NCBI RefSeq assembly: GCF_003287285.1
Contig: NZ_QMIG01000004.1
Location: 1-64,000, forward strand
Direction: 5' to 3'
DNA from: Phytoactinopolyspora halophila
GTDB taxonomy: Bacteria > Actinomycetota > Actinomycetes > Jiangellales > Jiangellaceae
DNA: 64,000 nucleotides
Part shown: in pieces, positions 19,227-28,258 of the stretch
How the letters are laid out: every line of letters begins with the position of its first letter
How positions within the stretch are numbered: position 1 is the stretch's first letter
Translations under genes and position numbers: made by a program
The notes under the pieces: model-generated
Databases searched by the model: none
The model's input: only the letters and a program-made list of their open reading frames with translations
Told to the model about the DNA's origin: nothing

Positions 19227-19259
19227 TTGCAAAGACTCGTTTGCAAATATACCTTTGCA
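19227..19259. promoter_or_regulatory. TTGCAAA operator for the ArsR-type regulator
   Basis: Perfect dyad TTGCAAA-N6-TTTGCAA at 19227-19246, plus a third half-site TTTGCA at 19254-19259, immediately before the ATG at 19262. No ribosome site fits between, so the regulator mRNA may be nearly leaderless and the dyad would cover its promoter. An HTH repressor with its own dyad over the promoter is classic autoregulation; binding is inferred. trpB reads away from the same region. Confidence 0.65.
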
Positions 19260-19261
19260 TC

Positions 19262-19894
19262 ATGGACGACACGCCCCAAGGGCCTCCGCTGGACGACGAC
19301 GAGCGCGCGGTGCGCCTGGATGCCCTCTCGGTCCGTGGCTTGGCGCATCCGATCCGCCTCAAGATGCTGGGACTCCTTCGAACCGATGGCCCCGCTACGG
19401 CAACGAGCCTGGCCCGGCAGCTCGGGTTGAACACCGGCGCGACCAGTTACCACCTGCGCCAGCTCGCGGCATACGGGTTCATCGTGGAGGATTCGGGCCG
19501 CGGCACCACGCGGGAGCGGTGGTGGCGCGCCGCTCACCGGTCCACCTACTTCGACCGCAACGCCCTGACCGGCGACGAGACCGGCGAGGCATTCGTCCGG
19601 GCAATCGGGCAGATCTACTCCGAGAAGATCCAGCGAGCCATCGACGAGTACGCCACCCTGCCGCCCGAATGGCGGGACGCCGGCACGCTCAGCGACACCA
19701 TGTTGATGCTGACACCGGACGAGTCCACGCGGCTGGTGTCCGAGCTGTTCGAGGTCATGGCCCGCTACCGGCGGCACGATCCGGACCATCCGTCGCCCGC
19801 CCCTGCCGATGCCACGCCGGTCACCCTCCAGCTCCAGGTGTTTCCGGACGCGAGCAAGCTCGCCGACGCCGAACCGCCCGAGGAGACCGGATGA
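19262..19894 (+). CDS. ArsR-type winged-helix regulator
   Basis: A 210-residue regulator. Residues 20-90 form an ArsR/HTH_20 winged helix: [29 protein letters not shown], then [20 protein letters not shown] and the wing [13 protein letters not shown]. The remainder is a helical domain with a conserved-looking [19 protein letters not shown] and no metal-binding Cys motif, so it is more likely a small-molecule or drug responsive regulator than an arsenic sensor. ATG 19262 is chosen; a frame to 19100 lacks support. The stop overlaps the MFS start (ATGA), so the two genes form one unit that interrupts the trp genes on the opposite strand. Confidence 0.86.
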   Translation: MDDTPQGPPLDDDERAVRLDALSVRGLAHPIRLKMLGLLRTDGPATATSLARQLGLNTGATSYHLRQLAAYGFIVEDSGRGTTRERWWRAAHRSTYFDRNALTGDETGEAFVRAIGQIYSEKIQRAIDEYATLPPEWRDAGTLSDTMLMLTPDESTRLVSELFEVMARYRRHDPDHPSPAPADATPVTLQLQVFPDASKLADAEPPEETG

Positions 19895-21144
19895 GCGACC
19901 CGGAGGGCGCGGGGCACGCCGGGCGCGAACCGCGCGAACCGCGCGAACCGCGCAGCCTGTACGGCTTGCTGGCCGCGAACATCGTCTCGCTCGCCGGCAC
20001 CCGCCTGTCGATGATCGCGCTGCCCTGGTACGTCATCACCAGCACCGGTGATGCCGTCAACACGGGCCTGGCGGCCTTCGCCCAGATGACGCCATACGTG
20101 CTCGCCAAGGCCCTGGCCGGCCCGGTGGTGGATCGCCTCGGACCCCGGCGGGTCACCATCGTCGCCGAGATTGCCGGCGCGGCGGCGATCGGCCTGATCC
20201 CCGTCCTGCACGCCGCCGACGCGCTGCCATTCGGCACGTTCCTGGTGCTGGTGGCGCTGGTCGGGATGGCCAGCGGTCCGGCCGACGGCGCCAAATCCGC
20301 GATGATCCCGGCAGTCGCCGAGCGGGCCCAGGTACCCCTCGAACGAGTCACCGGGCTGACCGGGACGATCGAGCGGCTCGCCAGCACTATCGGCGCGGCC
20401 GCAGCCGGAAGCGTCGTCGCCTTTCTGGGCGCCGCCCCCGCACTCGCCGTGAACGCCGTGACGTTCGTGTTCGCAGCGGTGATCGTGATGGCCACGGCGC
20501 CGTCCCGGTACGGACCGCATACTCGCGTCGCGGGTGGCTACCTCGGCCAGTTCCGGGAAGGCGCCAGTTTCATCTGGCGCGATCGCCTGCTACGCGCGAT
20601 CTACATGATGACCAGTATCACCAACCTGCTGGATGCGGCCACGTTCTCCGTGCTGCTCCCGGTCTGGGCGCACAGCTCCGGGCGGGGACCCGCGGAGATC
20701 GGCCTGCTGGCGGCGGCGTTCGGCGCCGCTGCGGTAGCGGCGAGCATGCTCGCGGCGGCCATCGGGCACCGCATGCCACGTCGTGCGACGTACCTGGCCA
20801 GTTTCCTGATCGCCGGCGCGCCCCGGTTCATCGTTCTCGTGCTCGACGTGCCGTTGAGCACCATCGTTTCCGTCTACGTCGTTTCGGGCTTCGCCGCGGG
20901 TTTCATCAATCCGATCCTGGGCGCAGTGATCTTCGCGCGGATCCCGGCCGATCTCGTCGGCCGGGTGAGCGCGCTGGGCACGTCCCTCGCCTGGGCCGGC
21001 GTCCCGTTCGGCGGGCTCGCCGGGGGCGCGATCACCGCGGCGGTCGGGCTGTCGCCCGCCTTGATCATCCTGGGCATCGCCTACCTCGTCACCACCATCC
21101 TGCCCGGCTTGCAGCGCAGTTGGCGCGAGATGGACCGCCGGTGA
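19891..21144 (+). CDS. Major facilitator superfamily transporter
   Basis: A 417-residue membrane transporter with about 12 helices. Family features: SLAGTRLSMIALPWYVITSTGDAV, the loop motif GPVVDRLGPRRVTIVAE (MFS motif A) and GMASGPADGAKSAMIPAV, placing it near enterobactin/macrolide-type exporters (MFS_3). The N-terminus has EPREPREPR encoded by three perfect 9-bp repeats. ATGA overlap with the ArsR gene indicates joint translation, so the probable job is efflux of a compound sensed by the regulator; the substrate is not known. It ends 10 bp from the trpC stop (convergent), with no room for a long terminator. Confidence 0.88.
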   Translation: MSDPEGAGHAGREPREPREPRSLYGLLAANIVSLAGTRLSMIALPWYVITSTGDAVNTGLAAFAQMTPYVLAKALAGPVVDRLGPRRVTIVAEIAGAAAIGLIPVLHAADALPFGTFLVLVALVGMASGPADGAKSAMIPAVAERAQVPLERVTGLTGTIERLASTIGAAAAGSVVAFLGAAPALAVNAVTFVFAAVIVMATAPSRYGPHTRVAGGYLGQFREGASFIWRDRLLRAIYMMTSITNLLDAATFSVLLPVWAHSSGRGPAEIGLLAAAFGAAAVAASMLAAAIGHRMPRRATYLASFLIAGAPRFIVLVLDVPLSTIVSVYVVSGFAAGFINPILGAVIFARIPADLVGRVSALGTSLAWAGVPFGGLAGGAITAAVGLSPALIILGIAYLVTTILPGLQRSWREMDRR

Positions 21145-21154
21145 CCGGCGGCTC

Positions 21155-21964
21155 CTACTGCGAACGGTTGTTCAGCGCCGGATGCGCGCCAGCCGCCACG
21201 AGGTCGGCCACCGCACTACGCGGTTCCTTGCCCGTCACCAGGCTCTCGCCAACGAGCACCGCGTCGGCACCGTCCTGGCCCAGTTCGATGACGTCGTGCG
21301 GGCCCCGCACGCCCGACTCGGCGATACGCACGACTCCGTCCGGCACCAGCGAGGCGAGCCGGTGGAACGTCGACGTGTCGACCTCGAGCGTGTTCAGATC
21401 GCGCGCGTTGATGCCGATGATGCGCGCACCCGCGTCGACGGCACGGTGGACCTCGTCCGCGGTATGCGCCTCGACGAGAGTGGTCAGGCCGATCGACTCC
21501 GCCCGCTCGATCAGGCTCACGAGCGCGTTCTGCTCGAGAGCGGCCACGATGAGTAACGCGACGTCGGCGCCGTGCGCGCGCGCCTCCCAGAGCTGGTAAC
21601 TGGTGATGATGAAGTCCTTGCGCAGGATGGGAACATCGACGGCCGCGCGGACCGCGCGAAGATCGTCGAGCGAACCGTTGAAGCGCTGGCCTTCAGTTAG
21701 CACGCTGATAGCGACCGCACCACCGGATTCGTAATCGACGGCGAGTGCCGCGGGATCCGAGATATCCGCCAGGGAACCTTTCGACGGGCTCGACCGTTTT
21801 ACCTCAGCAAGGATCGAGACTCCGGGAGAACGCAACAGTGGCGTCACGTCACGCGCCGGCGGCTGCTTCGACGCCAGCTCCTTCAGATTGCCCAGTGGGA
21901 TCCGTTCCTGGCGCGCGGCAAGATCGGCGCGGACACCGTCGAGGATCTCCTCGAGTACGCTCAC
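21155..21964 (-). CDS. trpC: Indole-3-glycerol phosphate synthase
   Basis: A 269-residue TIM barrel that closes the indole ring from carboxyphenylaminodeoxyribulose phosphate. Motifs: [17 protein letters not shown] (catalytic Lys/Glu), [37 protein letters not shown] and [12 protein letters not shown], and the closing phosphate site [12 protein letters not shown]. The start is GTG 21964 with GGAGAGCAAGC upstream; the long frame to 22237 lacks family similarity. It belongs to the trpE-trpC transcription unit; trpD, trpG and trpF were not found in this window. Confidence 0.96.
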   Translation of the reverse strand: MSVLEEILDGVRADLAARQERIPLGNLKELASKQPPARDVTPLLRSPGVSILAEVKRSSPSKGSLADISDPAALAVDYESGGAVAISVLTEGQRFNGSLDDLRAVRAAVDVPILRKDFIITSYQLWEARAHGADVALLIVAALEQNALVSLIERAESIGLTTLVEAHTADEVHRAVDAGARIIGINARDLNTLEVDTSTFHRLASLVPDGVVRIAESGVRGPHDVIELGQDGADAVLVGESLVTGKEPRSAVADLVAAGAHPALNNRSQ

Positions 21965-22133
21965 GCTTGCTCTCCGCCCTGTGATTGTGTGCATATGACA
22001 ACTAATGTGGGGGGACTCAACCGATCCAGAGTAGCCACGCGTCCTGACGCGTCCTGCCGCGGCCCCCTGTGTGGATCGCGTCGCGCATCGAGCACACGAC
22101 GATTCGGTGGCCAGCGCTGAACGTTCGGTGACT

Positions 22134-22526
22134 TCATGGCACCTCGTCACTCCGCGGCGAGACGGACGAATGCGGGACACGCGGCGGATCCAGCGCGTAT
22201 CCGACACCCCGGACCGCGTGGATTTCCAGCGCTCCACCCAGTTTGGTACGCAACGACGCGATGTGGACGTCGACCGTGCGTGAACCGATCGGGTTCGGGT
22301 AACCCAGTGCCTCGCACATCAGCTCCGTGCGGGTACAAATCCGTCCTGGACGGTGCATCAGGTATCCCAGAACCGCCGCCTGGACCGGGGTCAGCGAGAT
22401 CGAGCGACCCGCCGCCGGCAGCACGGCCGTGCGTCTGGCGACATCGAGCGTGACTCCAGCAACCGAGACCGACGATCCGCCTTCACCAGGTCGGCTCGCC
22501 GCTCGGCCACCGGCGCCGCTACTCAT
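22134..22526 (-). CDS. Stand-alone OmpR-type winged-helix protein within the trp cluster
   Basis: A 130-residue protein with only a Trans_reg_C DNA-binding domain: [75 protein letters not shown] and the wing [11 protein letters not shown]. No receiver domain or other sensor domain is present and none is encoded nearby. It begins 2 bp after the stop of the HGxxPAAW gene and is followed 169 bp later by trpC, so it is probably co-expressed with trp genes. A role as a regulator of this cluster is inference; the absence of a phosphorylation domain means control must come from another signal. Confidence 0.8.
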   Translation of the reverse strand: MSSGAGGRAASRPGEGGSSVSVAGVTLDVARRTAVLPAAGRSISLTPVQAAVLGYLMHRPGRICTRTELMCEALGYPNPIGSRTVDVHIASLRTKLGGALEIHAVRGVGYALDPPRVPHSSVSPRSDEVP

Positions 22527-22528
22527 GA

Positions 22529-22789
22529 CTAGCCGTCTCTGCCCTCGGAACCCGCCGGGACCGACTCGGGTGACTGCTCTTTCGAGCTCATCCGCTCGTG
22601 CTGGCCGAATCCCATCATCTGCAGCACCTTGCCGGCGATGCCACCGAGGACGATGAGCCCGACGCCTCCGAACCAGAACACCTGCCAGTTCAGCATCATG
22701 ACGCCGATACCACCGACCACGAACCCGGCCACGATCATGATGACGGCCGTCCAGGCCGCCGGGGTATGGCCGTGGCTGTTGTACGCCAT
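22529..22789 (-). CDS. HGxxPAAW motif membrane protein
   Basis: An 86-residue membrane protein starting MAYNSHGHTPAAWTAVIM: the HGxxPAAW signature is followed by two transmembrane helices (AVIMIVAGFVVGGIGVMML and FWFGGVGLIVLGGIAGKVLQMMGFG) and a polar tail. This family is found next to trp genes in many actinobacteria; its biochemical role is unknown. It lies between the Trp-associated membrane protein gene and the winged-helix gene on the same strand. Confidence 0.88.
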   Translation of the reverse strand: MAYNSHGHTPAAWTAVIMIVAGFVVGGIGVMMLNWQVFWFGGVGLIVLGGIAGKVLQMMGFGQHERMSSKEQSPESVPAGSEGRDG

Positions 22790-22903
22790 CTCGTCTCCTT
22801 GCGAGCTAGATACCTGCGGGCAGTATCCGTGTTCGTCTACGTTCGTCGCTTACGCACCGTGCTGAGAATCTCGATATGACTATTGTGCCGGATGCGCGCG
22901 AGT

Positions 22904-23692
22904 TCACGCTGTCGGGTCGTCACCTCGGTCCAACGCATCCCAGACGGCCGCCGAACTGCCGGCCTCACCGTCACCCTCAGTAACCGCCTGCCCGCCGCCG
23001 AGCTGGGCGCGACGATCGGGGTGACTGGCGTGGTCCGCCCGGTCCGCATTACCCGACCCGTCCGCCCGGCCCGCCTGGTCAGTCCGATCCATCCGATCCA
23101 TCTGATCCGTCCGGCCCGCACGTCCAGTACGTCCGGTACGGCCGGTCCGTTCATACCGGCGGCCCATGGCCGGCCAGCGGTGACCGCGCAGCGCCACGAG
23201 CACGCCGGCTGCCACCATCAAGGCCGCACCCGCCGCCGTCGGGACGACCCACCCGGGCGAGGTGGAGAGCGTGTCCACCGGACCGGATCCCTCGCCTCCG
23301 CGCTCGATCCAGCGCGCCGCCCGGCCGTCCACATCGGCGGCGACGACCAGCACGTTGACCAGCAGCACGGACCCCAGCAGCGCGAGCACGGCACCCACGA
23401 TCCGCCGGCCCATCCGCCGCACGGCCGGCACCAGCACGACAGCCGCGAGCCCGACCAGGCACACGGCCGACGCGAGCGGGACGAGATCGCTGCCGGTCAC
23501 CTCGACCGTCGTGCGCATCAACGTCGCCGGAACCTCGGCCGTCGCCCAGGTGCGCGTGGCTCCCCACAGCCCCGTCCCCGAGCCGAGGACGAGCGCGCCG
23601 AGCGTTGCCAGGCACTCCCTGCGGGCCGCTCGCCGATGCCTCGCAGCCAGGTCCGTCACCGCGTTCTCCATCCGGGTCTCACGGGCTCTCAT
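22904..23692 (-). CDS. Tryptophan biosynthesis-associated membrane protein
   Basis: A 262-residue membrane protein of the Trp_oprn_chp type, encoded directly after trpE. About four hydrophobic helices ([76 protein letters not shown]) with the usual WA/W motif after helix 1. The C-terminal tail (about residue 185 on) is a low-complexity Arg/Thr/Gly/Asp region ([22 protein letters not shown]) from short DNA repeats. ATG 23692 overlaps the trpE stop by 14 bp; ATG 23671 is an alternative. Function unknown; transport of a pathway intermediate or tryptophan has been imagined only. Confidence 0.83.
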   Translation of the reverse strand: MRARETRMENAVTDLAARHRRAARRECLATLGALVLGSGTGLWGATRTWATAEVPATLMRTTVEVTGSDLVPLASAVCLVGLAAVVLVPAVRRMGRRIVGAVLALLGSVLLVNVLVVAADVDGRAARWIERGGEGSGPVDTLSTSPGWVVPTAAGAALMVAAGVLVALRGHRWPAMGRRYERTGRTGRTGRAGRTDQMDRMDRTDQAGRADGSGNADRADHASHPDRRAQLGGGQAVTEGDGEAGSSAAVWDALDRGDDPTA

Positions 23693-25316
23693 GTTCTCGG
23701 CGTTCGGCGACGGGGCGCATGGCATCGGCGATCGCGACCGCGCGCAACGCCGACGCCGCCTTGTTCCGCGATTCCGTCCACTCGGCCTCGGGGTTGGAAT
23801 CGGCCACCACGCCCGAACCCGCCTGGACGTAGGCGACGCCGTCGCGAATCAGCGCGGTCCGGATGGCGATGGCGACATCGAGGTCGCCGGCGAAGTCCAG
23901 ATACCCGACCACGCCGCCGTACAGGCCGCGCCGGGTGGGTTCGAGCTCGTCGATGATCTCCATGGCGCGCACCTTGGGCGCACCCGACAGCGTGCCCGCC
24001 GGGAAGCACGCCGCGAGCACGTCCAGCGCACTGCGCTCCTCGCCGAGCCGGCCCACCACGGTGGACTCGAGATGCATGACGTGGCTGTAGCGGCGGACCG
24101 ACATGAAGTCGACGACCTCGACCGTGCCCGGAGCGCACACCCGGCCCAGATCGTTACGGGACAGGTCGACAAGCATCAGGTGCTCGGCGCGCTCCTTGGG
24201 ATCGTCGACGAGTTCGGCCGCCAGCGCCGCGTCGGCCTCGGGGGATTCGCCACGCCACCGGGTCCCGGCGATGGGATGCGTCATCACCCGGTCACCCTCC
24301 ACCTTGACCAGGGCCTCGGGGCTGGAACCGACGACGGAGAAGGCGTCGTGCCCGTCGCCGTTCGGCCCGGGAAACCGCAGCAGGTACATGTAAGGGCTCG
24401 GGTTGTCGCGGCGCAGCACCCGATACACGTCCAGCGGATCGGCCTGGGTGGTGGCCTCGAACCGCTGGGACAGCACCACCTGGAAGGCCTCGCCGGCGTA
24501 GATCTCTTCCTTGGCCCGCTCGACGGAGGCCAGGAAATCCTCCTTGCTGGTGCGGCTGTGGTGCTCGGGGACCATCTCCGGCACGTACGGGTTGACCGAC
24601 GACGGCGTGGGTGCGGCCAGCTGCGCGGTCATCCGGTCGAGGCGGGTCACCGCGTCGAACCACGCCTCGTCCACTCTCTCGTCGGAGTCGTCCCAATTCA
24701 CGGCGTTCGCGACCAGTAGCACCGTGCCGTCGTCGTGGTCGACCACGGCGATGTCGGTAGCGAGCAGGAAGGCCATCTCCGGCAGCCGGAGGTCGTCGGC
24801 GGTGCTGGCCGGCAACCGTTCCAGGCGCCGTACCGCGTCGTAGGAGACGAAGCCCACCAGGCCACCGGTCAGCGGCGGCAGGCCAGGCAAGTGGGAAGTC
24901 CGCAGGATCTCGAGGGTGCCGGCGAGGGCTTCCCACGGGTTGCCTCCCGACGGGAGGCCGGTCGGTGGGTTTCCGTGCCAGATCGCGGCGCCGTCGCGCT
25001 CGGTGAGGATCGCCGCTGAATCGGCACCGATGAAGGAGTACCGCGACCACACTCCCCCGTGTTCTGCGGATTCCAGCAGGAAGGTCCCGGGCCGGTTCCC
25101 GGCCAGCTTGCGGTAGATGCCGACCGGGGTTTCGGCGTCGGCCAGCAGGCGGCGCACGACGGGGATCACGCGGCGGTCCCGGGCGAGCTTCCGGAACGTG
25201 TCGATATCGGGCGCGACGTCGAGCCCGATCGGCTGCTCAAACGTCCCATGATCATGAACGCTGGTCGTCTCCGTGTGACGACCAGCGTTCATGATCATGG
25301 GCGTGGGATCGGTCAT
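23679..25316 (-). CDS. trpE: Anthranilate synthase component I, with a palindromic repeat inside its 5' coding region
   Basis: A 545-residue enzyme that makes anthranilate from chorismate with the TrpG glutaminase. The N-terminal domain has the feedback region [19 protein letters not shown]; the chorismate-binding domain shows [46 protein letters not shown] and [18 protein letters not shown] 25316 has GGAGGA upstream and overlaps the hisI stop (ATGA), which fixes the start. Residues 6-24 (from [11 protein letters not shown] to SVHDHG) are encoded by a complete dispersed palindrome (25245-25301), giving an extra N-terminal segment before the normal [18 protein letters not shown]. No Trp-rich leader peptide was seen upstream. 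Confidence 0.94.
   Translation of the reverse strand: MTDPTPMIMNAGRHTETTSVHDHGTFEQPIGLDVAPDIDTFRKLARDRRVIPVVRRLLADAETPVGIYRKLAGNRPGTFLLESAEHGGVWSRYSFIGADSAAILTERDGAAIWHGNPPTGLPSGGNPWEALAGTLEILRTSHLPGLPPLTGGLVGFVSYDAVRRLERLPASTADDLRLPEMAFLLATDIAVVDHDDGTVLLVANAVNWDDSDERVDEAWFDAVTRLDRMTAQLAAPTPSSVNPYVPEMVPEHHSRTSKEDFLASVERAKEEIYAGEAFQVVLSQRFEATTQADPLDVYRVLRRDNPSPYMYLLRFPGPNGDGHDAFSVVGSSPEALVKVEGDRVMTHPIAGTRWRGESPEADAALAAELVDDPKERAEHLMLVDLSRNDLGRVCAPGTVEVVDFMSVRRYSHVMHLESTVVGRLGEERSALDVLAACFPAGTLSGAPKVRAMEIIDELEPTRRGLYGGVVGYLDFAGDLDVAIAIRTALIRDGVAYVQAGSGVVADSNPEAEWTESRNKAASALRAVAIADAMRPVAERREHESP
25245..25301. repeat. Palindrome family A, copy inside trpE
   Basis: Perfect 25-bp arms (25245-25269 and 25277-25301) around a 7-nt loop. 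The outer core TGATCATGAAC (25249-25259) / GTTCATGATCA (25287-25297) is shared with the other family members and the distance between the cores is 27 bp. It encodes trpE codons 6-24 in frame. A strong RNA hairpin this close to the start codon could affect trpE translation. Confidence 0.85.
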
Positions 25317-25690
25317 GCCATTCCTCCGGATGGTGTACTCACGGGCTCGATCAAGCCGTCGTCGAAACAGGTCGACGCGCCGGTATGACAGGCCGGCCCC
25401 TCTTGCTCGACCTTCAGCAAGATCGTATCGGCATCGCAGTCCAGCCTGACCTCGCGCACCCACTGCCGGTGACCTGACGTCTCGCCCTTCACCCAGTGCT
25501 CCTGGCGGCTCCGGCTCCAATACGTGGCCCTGCCGGTGCTGAGCGTGCGGTGCAGCGCTTCGTCGTCCATCCACGCGAGCATCAGCACCGAGCCGGTGTC
25601 GTGCTGCTGGACGATAGCCGGAAGCAGGCCATCGGTGGTGCGCCTCAGGCGCTCTGCCAAGGCGGGATCGAGACTGGACATGCCATCCAT
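25313..25690 (-). CDS. hisI: Phosphoribosyl-AMP cyclohydrolase
   Basis: A 125-residue enzyme of histidine biosynthesis (third step: opens the adenine ring of phosphoribosyl-AMP). The family signature is complete: [35 protein letters not shown] and the metal-ligand region [29 protein letters not shown]. There is no fused HisE pyrophosphohydrolase. The start is ATG 25690 or ATG 25681; neither has a strong ribosome site. Its stop overlaps the trpE start (ATGA), linking histidine and tryptophan synthesis in one transcript. Confidence 0.94.
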   Translation of the reverse strand: MDGMSSLDPALAERLRRTTDGLLPAIVQQHDTGSVLMLAWMDDEALHRTLSTGRATYWSRSRQEHWVKGETSGHRQWVREVRLDCDADTILLKVEQEGPACHTGASTCFDDGLIEPVSTPSGGMA

Positions 25691-25778
25691 TCTGCCGGAC
25701 ACCGGTGCATCGCTGATGCTCGTGGCCGCTGCGATACGGTTCCTGGGTTGAGATGATGACGTGACCGAGGAGCTATTC

Positions 25779-26291
25779 GTGATACGTAACACTCTGCGTT
25801 CCCGTATCGTCGGTGTCGCAGCACTGGCGGCTGCGGCGCTGATCATGAGCGGTTGCAGTGCTTTCGAGGACCTGATGGGTGACGACAAACCCGACCGTGA
25901 CGAGGAGACCGGCCAGGTCACGGAACAACAGGAAGACATCAGCGTCTTCGACATCGAAGAAGGCGACTGCATCGGCGAGTTCGCCCAGGATTCAGTGGAC
26001 ACGGTCGACCTCTATCCGTGCGACGAAGAACATTTCCAGCAGGTATTCCTCATCACCGAGATCGAACAAGATGAGCTGCCGGGCGACGAGGAACTCGAAG
26101 AACTCGTGATCGACGAGTGCCTGCCCGCGTTCGAAGAGCACGTGGGCGTCGCCTACGAAGAGTCGGAACTGGACGTCAACTATCTCGCCCCGTCACAGGA
26201 CACCTGGGCGGACGGTGACCGCGACATCGTCTGCACCGTCTTCGACCCCGCCGGCACGGTCACCGGCAGCCTCGAAGGCGCCGACCGCTAG
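25779..26291 (+). CDS. Septum-formation family lipoprotein
   Basis: A 170-residue secreted lipoprotein. The signal peptide [26 protein letters not shown] ends in a lipobox with Cys. The mature acidic part contains [30 protein letters not shown] and [14 protein letters not shown], a Cys pattern of the actinobacterial Septum_form domain. GTG 25779 is chosen (GAGGAGC 7-8 bases upstream); GTG 25761 is also in frame. It is divergent from hisI, 88 bp away, and convergent with the ABC exporter. Precise function unknown; the family name comes from a member linked to cell division. Confidence 0.82.
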   Translation: MIRNTLRSRIVGVAALAAAALIMSGCSAFEDLMGDDKPDRDEETGQVTEQQEDISVFDIEEGDCIGEFAQDSVDTVDLYPCDEEHFQQVFLITEIEQDELPGDEELEELVIDECLPAFEEHVGVAYEESELDVNYLAPSQDTWADGDRDIVCTVFDPAGTVTGSLEGADR

Positions 26292-26360
26292 CCTCACCCG
26301 TAGGCACCAGTCCCTCGATCGTCCCGCCACCGATCCCTTGATCGCCCCTCCGACCGAACC

Positions 26361-26396
26361 GTCGTGGAACCGGCTGTCGTGGAACCGGCCGTCGTG
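26361..26396. repeat. 15-bp tandem repeat between convergent genes
   Basis: GTCGTGGAACCGGC(T/C) is repeated at 26361-26375 and 26376-26390 with a partial third copy to 26396, next to the stop of the minus-strand ABC gene. The 106-bp gap 26292-26397 shows no other feature and no clear hairpin terminator. Confidence 0.7.
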
Positions 26397-26397
26397 C

Positions 26398-28188
26398 TCA
26401 CCGGGACTGGGCGATCCACGCCACGTGCAGCTTCGCGTACACGCCACCAGCCTCGACCAGCTGCACATGTGGGCCCCGCTCGACGAGACGGCCGGCGTCG
26501 AACACGAAAACCTCGTCGGCCGTCTCCGCGGTGGACAGGCGGTGGGCGATGGTGACCGACGTGCGCCCTCGCGACACCCCCTCCAGGGCTCGCGCCAGGC
26601 GCACCTCGGTCGCGGGATCGACCGCACTGGTCGCCTCATCCAGCACCAGAAGATCCGGATCGGCCAGGTAGGCGCGCACCAGCGCCACGAGCTGGCGCTC
26701 ACCGGCGGACAGCGACTCGCCACGCTGGCCCACCGACGCGTCGAGCTCACCGGGTAGGGACTCCGCCCACTCGGCGAGACCCAGCTCGGTGAGGGCCCAC
26801 CACAGGTCGTCGTCGGTGGCATCCGGACGCGCGAAACGCAGGTTCGCCGCGAGCGTGTCGTCGAACAGGAAACCTTCCTGCGGCACCATCACGACGCGCT
26901 GGCGCAGCGAATCGAACCGCACCTCACGCAGGTCAACGCCGTCGAGAACCACCCGCCCCGACACCGGATCCATCAGGCGGGTGAGAAGCTTGGCGAACGT
27001 CGTCTTACCCGAACCCGTCTCCCCGACCACGGCCACCTTCGTACGCGGCAGGATTTCCGCGTTCACGTCGTGAAGCACCCGAGGCCCATCCGGGTAGGCG
27101 TACGAAACAGCCTCGAACCGGACATCGACGGGCCCGTGGGGCAGCGTCGTGCCGGCGTCGCCGGGGTCTGCGACGTCGGCGGGCGTGTCCAGTACCCCGA
27201 GCACGCGCCGCCAGCCGGCGATCGCGTTCTGCGCCTCGCTCAGCACCTCCGTACCAACCTGGATGGGGGCGACGAAGAGGGTGACGAGGAAAATGAACGC
27301 CAGGAGCCGTCCCAGGGTGATGTCGCCGGCGATACCGAGTCCCACGCCGGCGAGCACCACGGCGGCGTTGGCGATCCCGGCGAACACTTCCCCGGTGGAG
27401 AACGTGAACGCGGCCAGGCGATGTGCCCGGGTGGCGGCGCTGCGATGCGCCTCGACCGCCTCGTCGATCCGCTGCTGCGTCCGGCCCTCGATCGCGTACG
27501 CGCGGACGGTCTGCGCACCCACGATCGACTCGGAAACGGCGCCCAGCATCGCGCCGACCCGCTCGCGCACCACCATGAACGCCGCGGACAGCATGCGCTG
27601 GAACCAGCGCAGGGCGACGAAGAACGGGAGGAAGCACAGCCACACCAGGAGCGTGAGCTGCCACGAATAGATCGCCATGATCACCGTGGCGATGATCAAC
27701 TGGCCGATATTCACCAGCAGGAACAAGCCACCGAACTGCACGAACTGCGAGATCGTGTCGACGTCGGTGGTAACGCGCGCCACGAGCCCTCCGCGGCGCT
27801 CGGTGTTCTGGGTGAGTACCGACAGGTCGTGGACGTGCCGGAACGCCTTGGTGCGCAAGGTGGCCAGACCCGCCTCGCTGGCCCGGAAGAGCCTCCGGTT
27901 CATGAGGTAGGTGGCACCGATGGTGATCACGATTCCGCACCCCGCCACCACGGCCATCCACCGGACGAACTCCAGGTCCGCCCCGCCGGGCGCGTTCAAA
28001 CCGCGATCGATCGTCTGCTGCACCGCGATCGGGACGATGACCCGGCCCGCCGTGGCGACCATGGCGATGACGAGCGTCAGCGGCAGGCCCTGCTTCATCT
28101 CGGGAGACAGGGCGAGGCCCCGTGCGATGGTGCGCAGCGCGCCGTCGGACCTCTTCTCCCCGAGCCGGGAGGATGCCACGCTCACCAC
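26398..28188 (-). CDS. ABC exporter subunit with intact ATPase site (half-transporter 1)
   Basis: A 596-residue fused membrane-ATPase protein. The transmembrane domain (about 1-320) carries LPLTLVIAMVATAGRVIVPI, LFLLVNIGQLIIATVIMAIY and LTLGRLLAFIFLVTLFVAP-like helices. The ATPase domain has Walker A GETGSGKTTFAK, signature LSAGERQ, Walker B LLVLDEATSAVD with catalytic Glu, and H-loop TIAHRLST. LSAGE instead of LSGGQ is a mild deviation. GTG 28188 (or GTG 28185) follows GGAGG. It pairs with the upstream exporter gene, which has a degenerate ATPase site, so the two should form an asymmetric heterodimer. They sit inside the histidine/tryptophan region; the exported substrate is unknown. Confidence 0.9.
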   Translation of the reverse strand: MVSVASSRLGEKRSDGALRTIARGLALSPEMKQGLPLTLVIAMVATAGRVIVPIAVQQTIDRGLNAPGGADLEFVRWMAVVAGCGIVITIGATYLMNRRLFRASEAGLATLRTKAFRHVHDLSVLTQNTERRGGLVARVTTDVDTISQFVQFGGLFLLVNIGQLIIATVIMAIYSWQLTLLVWLCFLPFFVALRWFQRMLSAAFMVVRERVGAMLGAVSESIVGAQTVRAYAIEGRTQQRIDEAVEAHRSAATRAHRLAAFTFSTGEVFAGIANAAVVLAGVGLGIAGDITLGRLLAFIFLVTLFVAPIQVGTEVLSEAQNAIAGWRRVLGVLDTPADVADPGDAGTTLPHGPVDVRFEAVSYAYPDGPRVLHDVNAEILPRTKVAVVGETGSGKTTFAKLLTRLMDPVSGRVVLDGVDLREVRFDSLRQRVVMVPQEGFLFDDTLAANLRFARPDATDDDLWWALTELGLAEWAESLPGELDASVGQRGESLSAGERQLVALVRAYLADPDLLVLDEATSAVDPATEVRLARALEGVSRGRTSVTIAHRLSTAETADEVFVFDAGRLVERGPHVQLVEAGGVYAKLHVAWIAQSR

Positions 28189-28197
28189 CCACCTCCA

Positions 28198-28246
28198 TGA
28201 TCATGAACGCGAGTCGATCTGTGAGGGCGATTTACGTTCATGATCA
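28198..28246. repeat. Palindrome family A, copy between the two ABC exporter genes
   Basis: Left arm TGATCATGAACG (28198-28209), right arm CGTTCATGATCA (28235-28246); 27 bp between the TGATCATGAAC cores, with an unrelated centre that pairs poorly. It is in a 70-bp spacer within an apparent operon, so it is not simply an end-of-operon terminator. Confidence 0.85.
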
Positions 28247-28258
28247 GCGGAACGGGGG

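Noticed and set aside
22000-22133. Search for a Trp-rich leader peptide and attenuator before trpC or trpE
   Set aside because: No short ORF with consecutive TGG codons after a ribosome site was seen upstream of either gene.
23262-24719. Plus-strand 485-codon frame opposite trpE
   Set aside because: Antisense of trpE and of the Trp-associated membrane gene; no motif.
25245-25301. Classic intrinsic terminator between hisI and trpE
   Set aside because: The hairpin lies downstream of the trpE start within its reading frame; the ATGA overlap of hisI and trpE argues for read-through.
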